A stretch of DNA of 64,000 bases from Firmicutes bacterium UBA3553 (GTDB lineage Bacteria; Bacillota; Clostridia; Tissierellales; Sedimentibacteraceae): the NCBI GenBank assembly GCA_002381185.1, contig DFOA01000064.1, forward strand, positions 75,687 through 139,686, in the 5' to 3' direction. The notes under the pieces were generated by a model that ran no database searches, was not told where the DNA came from, and worked only from the letters and a program-made list of their open reading frames with translations. A program made the position numbers and the translations under genes. This document shows positions 50,610-60,142 of this stretch, one piece after another; position 1 is the first letter of the stretch; each line of letters begins with the position of its first letter.

Positions 50610-50629
50610 AAGGCCACAAATGCGGCCTT
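50610..50629 (-). terminator. hairpin overlapping the rpmH stop codon
   Basis: AAGGCC (50610-50615) and GGCCTT (50624-50629) form a perfect stem with an 8-nt loop; on the minus strand TTTTATTCC follows. Two bases of the rpmH stop codon lie in the stem, so ribosomes finishing rpmH would disturb it. It probably makes rnpA expression lower than that of L34. Confidence 0.65.
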
Positions 50630-50762
50630 ATGCTGACAATTTCTTTCTACCTTTTGCCCTTCTTCTCTTTAAAACATTTCTTCCGGATTTTGTGCTCATT
50701 CTCTTTAAAAATCCATGTTCGCTGCTTCTTTGTCTTCTTTTTGGCTGATAAGTTCTTTTCAC
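50628..50762 (-). CDS. rpmH: 50S ribosomal protein L34
   Basis: Read on the minus strand from GTG 50762, behind GGAGGTGTTTCTA, the frame encodes 44 residues: MKRTYQPKRRQRSSEHGF, then LKRMSTKSGRNVLKRRRAKG and RKKLSA. This is a complete L34 with its highly conserved basic sequence. It is the first gene left of the origin and is transcribed away from dnaA. Confidence 0.97.
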   Translation of the reverse strand: MKRTYQPKRRQRSSEHGFLKRMSTKSGRNVLKRRRAKGRKKLSA

Positions 50763-51227
50763 TAGAAACACCTCCTTGTGCTGTAGATATCTATATCAAT
50801 ATCTTAAATTTTCATGTTTCTAAATTATAATATTTTTAAATTCCCATGTCAACACTGAAATATATAATATAATCTCCTGTCAACTGATTATTCATGGCCT
50901 TATATGCAAGTAAACTTGCACAATTTGTATAAGCTATTGTAATATACTACATTTTTATGAATATTGCAAATATTTTTTAAAATAATTAAAATTAAAATTG
51001 AAATTGTGGATAAAAAATGATAGTATGATATATGTCTGTGGATAACTTTTTTTATTTGATTAATTTATGGACAACTTGTTAACAATTATATTAAAAATAT
51101 TGATTAATCAAATTTTTCAATTGTTTATATCTTTTATTAACAATTGTTTATATCATATATTTTAACAAAAAACCGTAAGTTTTATTAACAAAATGTTAAT
51201 TTTTTTTATCAACAACCGGAGGATATT
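50763..51227. other. replication origin region (oriC) between rpmH and dnaA
   Basis: This 465-bp spacer is strongly AT-rich and lies between divergent rpmH and dnaA, the standard origin position. Two perfect DnaA boxes in inverse orientation (TGTGGATAA) lie at 51005-51013 and 51037-51045, 32 bp apart. CAATTGTTTATATC is repeated at 51118-51131 and 51141-51154, 23 bp apart, and TTATGGACA at 51065-51073 is a weak box. AT-rich tracts before and after these could unwind. Promoters for rpmH and dnaA must lie here too. Strand bias switches sign at this point. Confidence 0.85.
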
Positions 51228-52565
51228 ATGAACTTTGAAGAATTATGGAACGAGGTCCTTGAAATAGTCAAAGAGGACACCAATCAAGTCAGTTTTAACA
51301 CTTGGTTCAAGCCCCTTAAAATAGTTGCTTATAAAAATAACACCATTTATTTGGAAACAGCTGATGAATTCTTAAAAAACACCCTTAAAAAAAGACATTA
51401 CAACTTTCTTAAAAATGCATTCAACTATGTCTTAAAAAAAGATACTGAACTTATTTTTACTGTGCCCGGAGAAAATATAGATAGAGACGATTCCAGAAAG
51501 AATGCTGCTAACAACTCAAACGAAGATTCTGATGCTATTAATAATGGAAGAAAATTAAATCCAAAATACAGATTTGATAATTTTATTATAGGAAACAGCA
51601 ACAGGTTTGCTCATGCAGCTTCACTGGCCGTGGCAGAAGCACCTTCAACAGCATACAACCCTTTATTTTTATATGGCGGTGTAGGTCTTGGAAAAACTCA
51701 CTTAATGCACGCAATCGGCCACTATATACTTGATAATAACCCTGAAGCCTATGTATTGTACGTAACGAGTGAAAAATTTACAAATGATCTGATAAACTCA
51801 ATTAAAGACGGAAAAAATGAGGAATTCAGAAATACTTACAGAAGAGCTGACGTCCTGCTTGTGGATGATATCCAATTTATTGCGGGGAAAGAAAGTACAC
51901 AGGAAGAATTTTTCCACACGTTTAATGCACTTCATGAAGCAAACAAGCAGATTATTGTATCAAGCGATAATCCGCCAAGTGAAATACCGACACTTGAAGA
52001 CAGGCTCCGTTCACGTTTTGAGTGGGGACTTATTGCTGATATTCAGCCACCGGATTATGAAACAAGAATCGCTATTTTAAGGAAAAAGGCGGAAGCCGAA
52101 AATTACAACGTCCCGGACGATGTAATACAATATATTGCTCAAAATATTCAATCAAATATAAGAAAGCTTGAAGGAGCTCTTATAAGAATTTATGCTTATG
52201 CTTCTCTCACAAATAAAAAGGAAGTAAATCTGGAGCTTGCCCAGGAAGCATTAAAACATTTAATATCAAACAACAAGAAAATTACCCTTACTGATATAAA
52301 GGAAGTTGTTGCAAACTACTACAATGTATCATTGGAAGAACTTGTATCAAAAAAGAAAACTAAAAATATTGCTTATCCAAGGCAGGTAGCAATGTATATT
52401 GCAAGAAAACTCACAGATTTATCACTGCCAAAATTAGGTGAAGAGTTTGGCGGCAGAGATCATTCCACTGTTCTTCACGCTTGCAATAAGGTTGATGAGG
52501 ATATGGAAAACAGTCAGGAAATTAAGAAAAACGTAGATGACTTAATTTCTATGCTTAATAATTAG
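51228..52565 (+). CDS. dnaA: chromosomal replication initiator DnaA
   Basis: DnaA binds the origin boxes and melts the DNA to start replication. The 445-residue protein has domain I (NFEELWNEVLEIVKEDTNQV), a short acidic linker, the AAA+ core with Walker A GGVGLGKTHLMHAIG (about residues 150-164) and Walker B VLLVDDIQFI. The domain IV helix-turn-helix has the signature GGRDHSTVLHA (about 405-415). ATG 51228 follows CCGGAGGATATT. It begins the plus-strand replichore. Confidence 0.98.
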   Translation: MNFEELWNEVLEIVKEDTNQVSFNTWFKPLKIVAYKNNTIYLETADEFLKNTLKKRHYNFLKNAFNYVLKKDTELIFTVPGENIDRDDSRKNAANNSNEDSDAINNGRKLNPKYRFDNFIIGNSNRFAHAASLAVAEAPSTAYNPLFLYGGVGLGKTHLMHAIGHYILDNNPEAYVLYVTSEKFTNDLINSIKDGKNEEFRNTYRRADVLLVDDIQFIAGKESTQEEFFHTFNALHEANKQIIVSSDNPPSEIPTLEDRLRSRFEWGLIADIQPPDYETRIAILRKKAEAENYNVPDDVIQYIAQNIQSNIRKLEGALIRIYAYASLTNKKEVNLELAQEALKHLISNNKKITLTDIKEVVANYYNVSLEELVSKKKTKNIAYPRQVAMYIARKLTDLSLPKLGEEFGGRDHSTVLHACNKVDEDMENSQEIKKNVDDLISMLNN

Positions 52566-52883
52566 CAACATGCTGTTGACAAAAAGTGAATAGCTGTTGA
52601 CAAAAAATAAATAACAGTTAATAACTTTTTTAAATTTTAATATCTATCAACAGCTAAATATTTTTTTATTCTATAGAAACTTAATACAAAAAGAGGTTTT
52701 CAACAAATTAACAGACTCTACTAATATTACTAATCTATATTTTTATATTTCTATATTGAATTTATATTTTTTAGTTGTGCACATTTTATATAACGAAGTG
52801 CTATGGTGTACCCATCGCATTAGAGCCTTAAGGTAAGTCTTTTACAAAAACATTTAATATAATTTTGATAAAAGGAGCAAAAG
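52566..52883. other. dnaA-dnaN spacer with repeats
   Basis: This 318-bp spacer has no gene. Just after dnaA, GCTGTTGACAAAAA occurs at 52572-52585 and again at 52593-52606 (21-bp pitch), with an inverted related arm ATCAACAGCT at 52646-52655. No perfect TTATCCACA box is present. In Bacillus the unwinding site lies in this spacer, so these repeats may be part of a second origin segment or regulate dnaN. GTGTACCCAT at 52806-52815 is mirrored by ATGGGTACAC at 53991-54000 beyond dnaN. The dnaN ribosome-binding site AAAAGGAGC ends the region. Confidence 0.5.
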
Positions 52884-53984
52884 ATGAAAATAAAAATTAA
52901 CCAAAATGAACTTAATAAAAGTATCACTATTGTACAAAAAGCAGTATCTTCAAGAACACCTCTTCCTATTTTGTCAGGTATTTTAATAGAAGCTAAGAAT
53001 AATATGCTCATATTGACTGCAACAGATTTGGATTTAGGTATAAAGACATATTCTCCCTGTGAGATCGAAGAAGAAGGTTCAATTGTTGTTCAGGCAAAAT
53101 TAATAGGAGATTTTATAAGAAAACTTCCTTCTAATTCCTACGTGCATATCGAAACAACAGAAAACAACAACATGGAAATCAAGTGCTTGAATTCAGAAAT
53201 AAATATATTGGGAAATTCAGCTGCGGAATATCCTGACAACACATTTGATAATGAAGGAAATTCATTTAAAATAAAATCAGAATCTTTAAAAAACCTTATA
53301 AAATACACTTACTTTGCAGCAGCACAGGAAAATATAAAGCCTATATTTACAGGCTGTCTAATTGAAATAAAAAATAATTTATGCTCATTTGTCGCATTGG
53401 ATGGCTACAGAATGGCAGTGAAAAAAGAACCTATAGAATTCAGCGGAGAGGTTTCAGCTGTTGTTCCTTCGAAAACTTTGCTTGAAATTCTGAGGATTAT
53501 TGAAGAAAATAAAGAAAACACTGAAATAATAGTGTCACAAAGTCACATATCATTTAGGCTGGAAAATACAATTATCATTTCTAATTTGTTAGATGGAAAA
53601 TTTATTGATTATGAAGGAATAATAAAAGATAATTTTGTAACAGTAGTAAAAGCAGAGCCGACAGATATCAGAGATAGTGTTGAAAGAGCATCACTGCTTG
53701 CTAAGGATGATAAAAACAATTTAATTGTTTTGGACATAAAAGACAATAACATGCAGATTAATTCTGCCTCTGAATACGGTAATGTTGAGGAAAATGTGTC
53801 TGTTGAAAAAGTAGGAGAAGATTTAAAGATTGGATTTAATTCTAAATATCTGTTAGACTTCTTAAAAGTAATAGACAATGAAAAGATAGTATTGAACTTA
53901 ATAGGAAAAAATAATCCGTGCTTTATAAATGAAGAAGGCAAGCAGGATTACATTTACATGGTGCTTCCTGTAAGAATAAGTTAA
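52884..53984 (+). CDS. dnaN: DNA polymerase III sliding clamp (beta subunit)
   Basis: The 366-residue protein is the ring-shaped processivity clamp of DNA polymerase III. It has the three-domain beta-clamp layout: MKIKINQNELNKSITIVQKA with SRTPLPILSGILIEA in domain 1, FVALDGYRMAVKK in domain 2, and the C-terminal YIYMVLPVRIS, which is the conserved end of the family. ATG 52884 has AAAAGGAGCAAAAG upstream. It follows dnaA and precedes the S4 protein and recF, the standard order. Confidence 0.97.
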   Translation: MKIKINQNELNKSITIVQKAVSSRTPLPILSGILIEAKNNMLILTATDLDLGIKTYSPCEIEEEGSIVVQAKLIGDFIRKLPSNSYVHIETTENNNMEIKCLNSEINILGNSAAEYPDNTFDNEGNSFKIKSESLKNLIKYTYFAAAQENIKPIFTGCLIEIKNNLCSFVALDGYRMAVKKEPIEFSGEVSAVVPSKTLLEILRIIEENKENTEIIVSQSHISFRLENTIIISNLLDGKFIDYEGIIKDNFVTVVKAEPTDIRDSVERASLLAKDDKNNLIVLDIKDNNMQINSASEYGNVEENVSVEKVGEDLKIGFNSKYLLDFLKVIDNEKIVLNLIGKNNPCFINEEGKQDYIYMVLPVRIS

Positions 53985-54060
53985 ATAGGTATGGGTACAC
54001 ACCTTCTTATTAATGGTAATCCTCGTGGACGAAGGAATGTCCCAAAATGAAAGGACAATT

Positions 54061-54279
54061 ATGGAAAAAATATACATTGAAACAGAGTTTATCAAGCTTG
54101 ACCAGTTGTTAAAATTTGCTAATGCCGTGGAAGGCGGCGGTATGGCAAAAAATGTAATACTGGATGGGCTTGTGAAGGTAAACGGTGAGATTGCGCTTCA
54201 AAGAGGCAAGAAACTCAGAGAAGGAGATATTGTTGAATTCAACAATGACAAGTATATCATTTCAAAAGAGGAAAAATGA
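54061..54279 (+). CDS. yaaA: S4 domain protein YaaA
   Basis: This small RNA-binding protein starts at ATG 54061 behind AAAGGACAATT and has 72 residues; the longer frame from 54013 lacks a start signal. It consists of one S4 domain (FIKLDQLLKFANAVEGGGMA, NVILDGLVKVNGEIALQRGK and KLREGDIVEF), as in Bacillus YaaA between dnaN and recF. Its stop overlaps the recF start by 4 bp (ATGA), so the two are translationally coupled. The function is probably linked to ribosome assembly. Confidence 0.92.
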   Translation: MEKIYIETEFIKLDQLLKFANAVEGGGMAKNVILDGLVKVNGEIALQRGKKLREGDIVEFNNDKYIISKEEK

Positions 54280-55397
54280 TAGTAAACAGTCTGAAAATTA
54301 AAAATTACAGAAATTTCAAGGAAGCAGAAATTGAATTAAATGATTTGTTAAATATTTTCATAGGAGATAACGGACAGGGAAAAACAAATCTCATGGAATC
54401 CATTTATTTAACTTCAATAGGCAGAACGTTCAGGTTAAACAGTGAAAATGAACTTATTAATTTTAATGAAAATAAAAGCATTATTGAAGTTAATCTTATG
54501 AAAAACAACTATAATATGAAAATAGAGCTTCATCTTGAAAAAAATAAAAGAAAGCAAGTGTTGATCAACGGGGTAAAGTTAGATAAAACATCTGAAATGA
54601 TCGGCATTTTAAACAACGTAATTTTTACTCCTGATGACATGAAGATTATTAAGGGAAGCCCCATAGAAAGACGAAAATTTGTAAACATAGATATTTCTCA
54701 AATTAAGCCGAAATATAAATATCTGCTTAACAAATACAAAAAAATATGCTCTGAAAGAAATATATTATTAAAAAACTACTATACAAATACGCAAAATAAG
54801 GATATCATTAATATTTGGAATGATTATCTGGTTAATATAGGAACAGATATTATATTGTACAGGCTGGATTATATAAATAAGCTGAAAAATTATGCTGTGA
54901 ATATTTATGCAGATATTTCAGGAAATAAGGAAAAGTTTGATTTGAATTATTTATGTAATGCAGGCAATATTAACAACATGGACAAGGACGAAGTTAAAAA
55001 GCATTTTTATGATAAAATAAATGCTAATTTTAATCATGAGATTCAAAACAAAACTACTATGTACGGACCCCACAAGGATGACATCATAATAAAAATAAAT
55101 GACAAGGAATGCAAATATTTTGGTTCTCAGGGACAGCAGCGTTCTGCAATACTTGCAATTAAGCTTGCGGAAATAGAAATTATAAAAGAAGAAGTAGGTG
55201 AATATCCTATTTTGTTGTTGGATGATGTTCTTTCAGAGCTTGACAACAAGAGAAAAGGATTTTTAATAAATTATATCCAGGGAATTCAAACATTTATTAC
55301 CACAACAGATGATCACGATTTAAATATATTAACCAAAAATTACAATAAGAAAAAGTTTTATATAAACGAAGGAAAAATTGGGAACATTACGAATTAG
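54276..55397 (+). CDS. recF: DNA replication and repair protein RecF
   Basis: RecF helps load RecA on gapped DNA. The 373-residue SMC-like ATPase has Walker A FIGDNGQGKTNLMESIY (about residues 28-44), the ABC signature SQGQQRSAILAIKLAE (about 285-300) and Walker B LLLDDVLSELD. Its ATGA start overlaps yaaA. The gene is 12 bp upstream of gyrB in the usual order. Confidence 0.96.
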   Translation: MIVNSLKIKNYRNFKEAEIELNDLLNIFIGDNGQGKTNLMESIYLTSIGRTFRLNSENELINFNENKSIIEVNLMKNNYNMKIELHLEKNKRKQVLINGVKLDKTSEMIGILNNVIFTPDDMKIIKGSPIERRKFVNIDISQIKPKYKYLLNKYKKICSERNILLKNYYTNTQNKDIINIWNDYLVNIGTDIILYRLDYINKLKNYAVNIYADISGNKEKFDLNYLCNAGNINNMDKDEVKKHFYDKINANFNHEIQNKTTMYGPHKDDIIIKINDKECKYFGSQGQQRSAILAIKLAEIEIIKEEVGEYPILLLDDVLSELDNKRKGFLINYIQGIQTFITTTDDHDLNILTKNYNKKKFYINEGKIGNITN

Positions 55398-55408
55398 AGG
55401 AGATATAA

Positions 55409-57319
55409 ATGGAAGATAAAAATAATAATCATTATGGCGCAGAGCAGATACAGGTGCTTGAAGGTCTTGAGCCAGTAAGAAAAAGACCCGGAATGTATAT
55501 AGGCTCTACCGGTGAAAGAGGACTTCATCAGTTAGTTTATGAGGTTGTTGACAACAGTATAGATGAGGCATTGGCAGGTGTTTGCGACACAATCAATGTA
55601 ACAATAAATGAAGACAATTCAATTGTGGTTGTGGACAACGGAAGAGGTATTCCAATAGAGAAAAACAAAAAAACCGGCAAGTCAACATTGGAAACAGTCT
55701 TGACTGTGCTGCACGCAGGGGGAAAATTTGATAATGATGCATACAAGGTTTCCGGCGGACTACACGGCGTAGGAGTTTCCTGTGTTAATGCATTGTCGGA
55801 TTATTTGATTGCAGAAGTAAATTGGAACGGAAAAAGATATAGACAAAGATTTGAAAGAGGTATTGCAAAATCAGAGGTTGAGTATATCTGTGACACAGAA
55901 GGAACGGGTACTACAATAACATTTTTGCCTGATTCTACTATATTTGATGCAATAGATTTCAATTATACAACATTAAAGCACCGTATGAGAGAACTTGCTT
56001 TTTTAAACAAAGGCATAAAAATAATATTGGAAGATAAAAGAAACAACATTAAAGATGAATTTCACTATGAAGGCGGAATCAAGCAATTTATCCATTATCT
56101 TAACAGCAAGAAAGATATTCTTCATGAGGACATAGTTTATACAGAAGGCAAAAAAGACAAGGTAATTGTTGAGTTATCAATGCAATATACAGATTCTTAC
56201 AGTGAGAATATATTTTCATTTGTAAATAATATTAACACAATAGAGGGTGGAACACATCTTATAGGATTTAAAACAGCCCTTACACGTGTTATTAATGATT
56301 ATGCAAAAAAATACAATTTATTGAAAGAAAATGATGTTGCTATAACAGGTGAGGATATAAGAGAAGGAATAACTGCAGTTCTTTCAATTAAAATACCAAA
56401 TCCCCAATTTGAGGGACAGACAAAGACAAAACTCGGTAACAGTGAAGTAAGAGGTATTGTAGATAATATTACCGGTGAAGCTTTAAGCATCTATTGTGAA
56501 GAAAATCCAAAGACTGCAAAATTGATTGTAGAGAAATCTTTAAGATCAGCCAGAGCGAGAGAAGCTGCAAGAAAAGCAAGAGATTTGGCGAGAAGAAAAG
56601 GTGCTTTGGATGGAATGTCACTTCCGGGAAAATTGGCTGACTGCTCTGAAAAGGACCCAAAATTATGCGAAATATGCATAGTTGAAGGTAATTCCGCAGG
56701 CGGTTCTGCAAAGGAAGGAAGAGACAGGAGATTCCAGGCAATACTTCCTTTGAGAGGTAAAATATTAAATGTTGAAAAATCAAGAATAGATAAGATTTTA
56801 AATTCAGAGGAAATAAAAAATATGATTACCGCATTTGGTACCGGTATTGGAGAAGATTTTGATATATCAAAATTAAGGTACCATAAAATTATAATAATGA
56901 CGGATGCCGATGTTGACGGAGCCCACATAAGAACACTGCTGTTAACATTCTTTTACAGATACATGAAGGAATTAATAACACAGGGTCATGTCTATGCTGC
57001 CCAGCCTCCGTTGTACAGAGTAAGGAAGGGCAAGTTTGAAACATATGTATACAGTGATCCGGAATTAAACAAAATTCTGGAGGAAATAGGAAGAGACAAC
57101 AAGGTTGAAATACAAAGATACAAAGGTCTCGGAGAAATGGACCCGGAACAGCTTTGGGAGACAACGATGAATCCGGCAGACAGAATTCTTTTAAGAATCA
57201 ATGAAGATGATGCAATAGCTGCAGATGAAACATTCAATATACTTATGGGAGATAAGGTTGCGCCCCGCCGAGAGTTTATTGAACAAAATGCACGATATGT
57301 AAAGAATTTAGATATATAG
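55409..57319 (+). CDS. gyrB: DNA gyrase subunit B
   Basis: GyrB is the ATPase of gyrase, which introduces negative supercoils. The 636-residue protein has the GHKL ATP site (VYEVVDNSIDEALAG, VDNGRGIP, GLHGVGVSCVNAL), the transducer and the TOPRIM domain with EGNSAGGSAKEGRDRRFQAI and MTDADVDGAHIRTLLLTFFY. The C-terminal RYKGLGEMDPEQLWETTMNP is standard. ATG 55409 follows GAGGAGATATAA. All motifs are intact. Confidence 0.98.
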   Translation: MEDKNNNHYGAEQIQVLEGLEPVRKRPGMYIGSTGERGLHQLVYEVVDNSIDEALAGVCDTINVTINEDNSIVVVDNGRGIPIEKNKKTGKSTLETVLTVLHAGGKFDNDAYKVSGGLHGVGVSCVNALSDYLIAEVNWNGKRYRQRFERGIAKSEVEYICDTEGTGTTITFLPDSTIFDAIDFNYTTLKHRMRELAFLNKGIKIILEDKRNNIKDEFHYEGGIKQFIHYLNSKKDILHEDIVYTEGKKDKVIVELSMQYTDSYSENIFSFVNNINTIEGGTHLIGFKTALTRVINDYAKKYNLLKENDVAITGEDIREGITAVLSIKIPNPQFEGQTKTKLGNSEVRGIVDNITGEALSIYCEENPKTAKLIVEKSLRSARAREAARKARDLARRKGALDGMSLPGKLADCSEKDPKLCEICIVEGNSAGGSAKEGRDRRFQAILPLRGKILNVEKSRIDKILNSEEIKNMITAFGTGIGEDFDISKLRYHKIIIMTDADVDGAHIRTLLLTFFYRYMKELITQGHVYAAQPPLYRVRKGKFETYVYSDPELNKILEEIGRDNKVEIQRYKGLGEMDPEQLWETTMNPADRILLRINEDDAIAADETFNILMGDKVAPRREFIEQNARYVKNLDI

Positions 57320-57344
57320 GCTTACAGGCTGTTGGAGGTTATAA

Positions 57345-59810
57345 ATGAGCGAAAATGATAAAATTGAAAATGATAGTAAGATTATAGAGACAAATATTAC
57401 CGATGAAATGAGAAAATCTTACCTGGATTATGCTATGACAGTTATTGTTTCAAGAGCATTGCCGGATGTAAGGGACGGTTTGAAGCCTGTTCACAGAAGA
57501 ATACTTTATTCAGCCCATGAACTTGGATTAACACCTGATAAGCCTCATAAAAAAAGTGCACGTATCGTCGGTGATGTTCTTGGTAAGTATCATCCTCACG
57601 GAGATACCGCGGTATACGATGCAATGGTAAGACTTGCACAAAGCTTCTCCATGCGCTATCCGTTGATAGACGGTCACGGAAACTTCGGTTCCGTTGACGG
57701 TGACCAGGCTGCGGCAATGCGTTATACAGAAGCACGTATGTCGAAAATGGCTATTGAGCTTTTAAGAGATTTTAACAAGGATACGGTTGACTTCAGGCCG
57801 AACTTTGATGAAACATTGAAAGAACCTGTTGTATTGCCAAGCCGTTTCCCGAATTTGTTAGTCAACGGTTCACAAGGTATTGCTGTTGGAATGGCAAGTT
57901 CTATTCCTCCTCACAATATAGGAGAAGTTATAAATGGTGTTATTGCATATTTAGAAAATCCTGAAATAGATGTTCTGGGACTTATGAGATACATTAAGGG
58001 TCCTGATTTTCCTACGGGTGCAATAATTGAAGGAAAAGATAATATTAAGAATGCCTACCTGACCGGAAGAGGTTTTGTTAAGGTTAAGTCAAAAGTTGAA
58101 ATAGAGGAAATAAAAAACAATAAAAGCAGAATTATAGTATCAGAAATTCCATACATGGTTAACAAAGCGAGACTTATAGAAAAAATAGCTGAGCTTGTTA
58201 AAGATAAAAGAATTGATGGCATATCCGATTTAAGAGATGAAAGTGACAGGACAGGAATGAGGATTGTCATCGAAATCAAAAGAGATTACAATCCTAACAT
58301 AGTACTCAACAATCTGTATAAACATACTCAGCTTCAGGATAATTTCAGCATTATCATGATTGCGCTGGTTAATAATGAACCAAAGGTTTTGTCATTGAGA
58401 GATATGATTCATTATTACGTTGAGCATCAAAGAGAAATTATAGTAAGAAGAACACAGTATGATTTAGACAAGGCCGAAGCGAGAGCTCATATAGTTGAAG
58501 GCTTGAGAATTGCAATTGATAATATAGACGAAGTAATAAGAATAATCAGAGCATCCTATGACGATGCGGAACAAAGGTTGATGGATGCATTTAATTTATC
58601 AGAAATTCAGGCAAGAGCAATCGTCGATATGAGATTAAGACGTCTACAAGGTCTGGAAAGAGAAAAATTAGATGCGGAATATAACGAATTAATGTCTATG
58701 ATAGCTAAATTTAAAGAAATTCTGGCAAATCAGCACTTGATTGATGGAATAATAAAGGATGAATTAAAAGAATTAAAAAATACTTTCTATGATGAAAGAA
58801 GAACAGAAATTAATGCTGACGAAGGCGAAATTAATGTAGAAGATTTGATAGAAGAAGAAAATGTTGCAATTACTCTTACAAATTTCGGATATATAAAGAG
58901 GCTTCCGGAAGATACTTACAAAGCTCAAAACAGGGGCGGCAAGGGAATAACAGCTCTCACAACGAGAGATGAAGATTTCGTTAAGGATTTATTTATAACT
59001 TCAACACATGATAATTTGCTGTTTATGACAAATAAAGGAAAAATGTACAGGATTAAGGCTTATGAAGTTCCCGAGGCAAGACGTCAGGCCAAAGGTACTG
59101 CTGCCATTAATTTAATCAGCATTGACACAGATGAAAAAATCAGATCAATAATTCCTATAAGAGAATTCAATGATGATGAATATCTGGTGTTTGCAACAAA
59201 GAAAGGTATAATCAAAAAAACCAAATTAAGTGAGTTTGATACAATCAGAAAAACAGGTCTTGTGGCAATAAAAATTGCTGACGATGATGAACTTATAAAT
59301 GTAAGCAAGACTGATGGAACAAAGGATATATTCATTGTTACTAAATATGGCAAGGGTATAAGATTCAACGAAAATGATGTAAGAGAAACAGGAAGAAATT
59401 CAATGGGTGTCAAAGCAATTACTATTGATGATGATGATGAACTTGTTTCTATGAGCATTATAAAAAAGAGCGATGAAAACAAATATATATTGACTGTAAC
59501 AGAAAAAGGATATGGAAAAATAACATTGTCACAGGAGTACAGATGTCAGAACAGAAGCGGAAAGGGTATGAAAGCTCACAATATTAATGACAAGACAGGT
59601 CCTATTGTCGGTTCATTAATAGTTGAAAAGGAAGATGACATAATGCTCTTGAGTTTAAACGGTGTTATTATCAGAATGCATGCAACAGGAATATCCATAA
59701 TGGGCAGAGATACTCAAGGTGTTATTGCCATGAGATTAAATGGTGATGATAAGGTTGTTTCAATCGCAAAAATTTATTCTGAGGAAGATTTGGAATCAGA
59801 AGAAGAATAA
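57345..59810 (+). CDS. gyrA: DNA gyrase subunit A
   Basis: GyrA cuts and rejoins DNA through a tyrosine. The 821-residue protein has the winged-helix segment LPDVRDGLKPVHRRILYSAH, the quinolone-resistance region around HPHGDTAVYDAMVRLAQSFS, and the catalytic tyrosine in AAMRYTEARMSK (about residue 127). The C-terminal beta-pinwheel includes the gyrase-specific GyrA box QNRGGKGI. The serine position of the quinolone region carries Ala (DTAVYD), seen in many clostridia. ATG 57345 follows GGAGGTTATAA. It is the last gene of the dnaA-gyrA run before the sigma module. Confidence 0.97.
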   Translation: MSENDKIENDSKIIETNITDEMRKSYLDYAMTVIVSRALPDVRDGLKPVHRRILYSAHELGLTPDKPHKKSARIVGDVLGKYHPHGDTAVYDAMVRLAQSFSMRYPLIDGHGNFGSVDGDQAAAMRYTEARMSKMAIELLRDFNKDTVDFRPNFDETLKEPVVLPSRFPNLLVNGSQGIAVGMASSIPPHNIGEVINGVIAYLENPEIDVLGLMRYIKGPDFPTGAIIEGKDNIKNAYLTGRGFVKVKSKVEIEEIKNNKSRIIVSEIPYMVNKARLIEKIAELVKDKRIDGISDLRDESDRTGMRIVIEIKRDYNPNIVLNNLYKHTQLQDNFSIIMIALVNNEPKVLSLRDMIHYYVEHQREIIVRRTQYDLDKAEARAHIVEGLRIAIDNIDEVIRIIRASYDDAEQRLMDAFNLSEIQARAIVDMRLRRLQGLEREKLDAEYNELMSMIAKFKEILANQHLIDGIIKDELKELKNTFYDERRTEINADEGEINVEDLIEEENVAITLTNFGYIKRLPEDTYKAQNRGGKGITALTTRDEDFVKDLFITSTHDNLLFMTNKGKMYRIKAYEVPEARRQAKGTAAINLISIDTDEKIRSIIPIREFNDDEYLVFATKKGIIKKTKLSEFDTIRKTGLVAIKIADDDELINVSKTDGTKDIFIVTKYGKGIRFNENDVRETGRNSMGVKAITIDDDDELVSMSIIKKSDENKYILTVTEKGYGKITLSQEYRCQNRSGKGMKAHNINDKTGPIVGSLIVEKEDDIMLLSLNGVIIRMHATGISIMGRDTQGVIAMRLNGDDKVVSIAKIYSEEDLESEEE

Positions 59811-59823
59811 TGGAGGGTATATT

Positions 59824-60138
59824 ATGTCATTAGAAATAAAATACAGTATAACTTCAGAAAATACCTTGGAAATAAAGCCGGTGGGAGAAGTAGATATATA
59901 TACTTCTCCTGAGCTTAAAAATAAGATTTTTGAGCTTATTGAGGAAAAGAATCAGGATATAACAATAAATGGAGAATATCTTGAATATATTGATTCTACC
60001 GGACTTGGTGTTTTAATGGGAATTTATAAAAAGCTTCAGGAAAAAAATTTAAATATTAAGGTGATAAACTTGAAACCCAATATTTACAAATTATTTGATA
60101 TAACGGGTTTAAATAAAGTTTTCAATATTCAAGGGTGA
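59824..60138 (+). CDS. STAS-domain anti-sigma factor antagonist (RsbV/SpoIIAA-like)
   Basis: ATG 59824 is behind AATGGAGGGTATATT, giving 104 residues; the open frame into gyrA is without a start. The protein is a single STAS domain with VGEVDIYTSPELKNKIFELI and the phosphorylatable-serine motif YIDSTGLGVLMGIYKKLQ (about residues 56-73). In Bacillus such proteins release a sigma factor by binding its anti-sigma, and phosphorylation at the serine turns them off. It opens a three-gene module with the degenerate RsbW-like gene and the sigma factor. The 13-bp gap after gyrA suggests readthrough from the gyrase genes. Confidence 0.9.
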   Translation: MSLEIKYSITSENTLEIKPVGEVDIYTSPELKNKIFELIEEKNQDITINGEYLEYIDSTGLGVLMGIYKKLQEKNLNIKVINLKPNIYKLFDITGLNKVFNIQG

Positions 60139-60142
60139 TATA

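Noticed and set aside
52806..54000. 10-bp mirror pair GTGTACCCAT / ATGGGTACAC flanking dnaN
   Set aside because: The pair is short and separated by 1.2 kb; a chance match cannot be excluded without statistics, so it is only mentioned in the spacer entry.
56469..57237. Several minus-strand frames of 80-145 codons inside gyrB
   Set aside because: They are antisense shadows of the highly conserved gyrB frame and have no ribosome-binding sites or coherent sequence.
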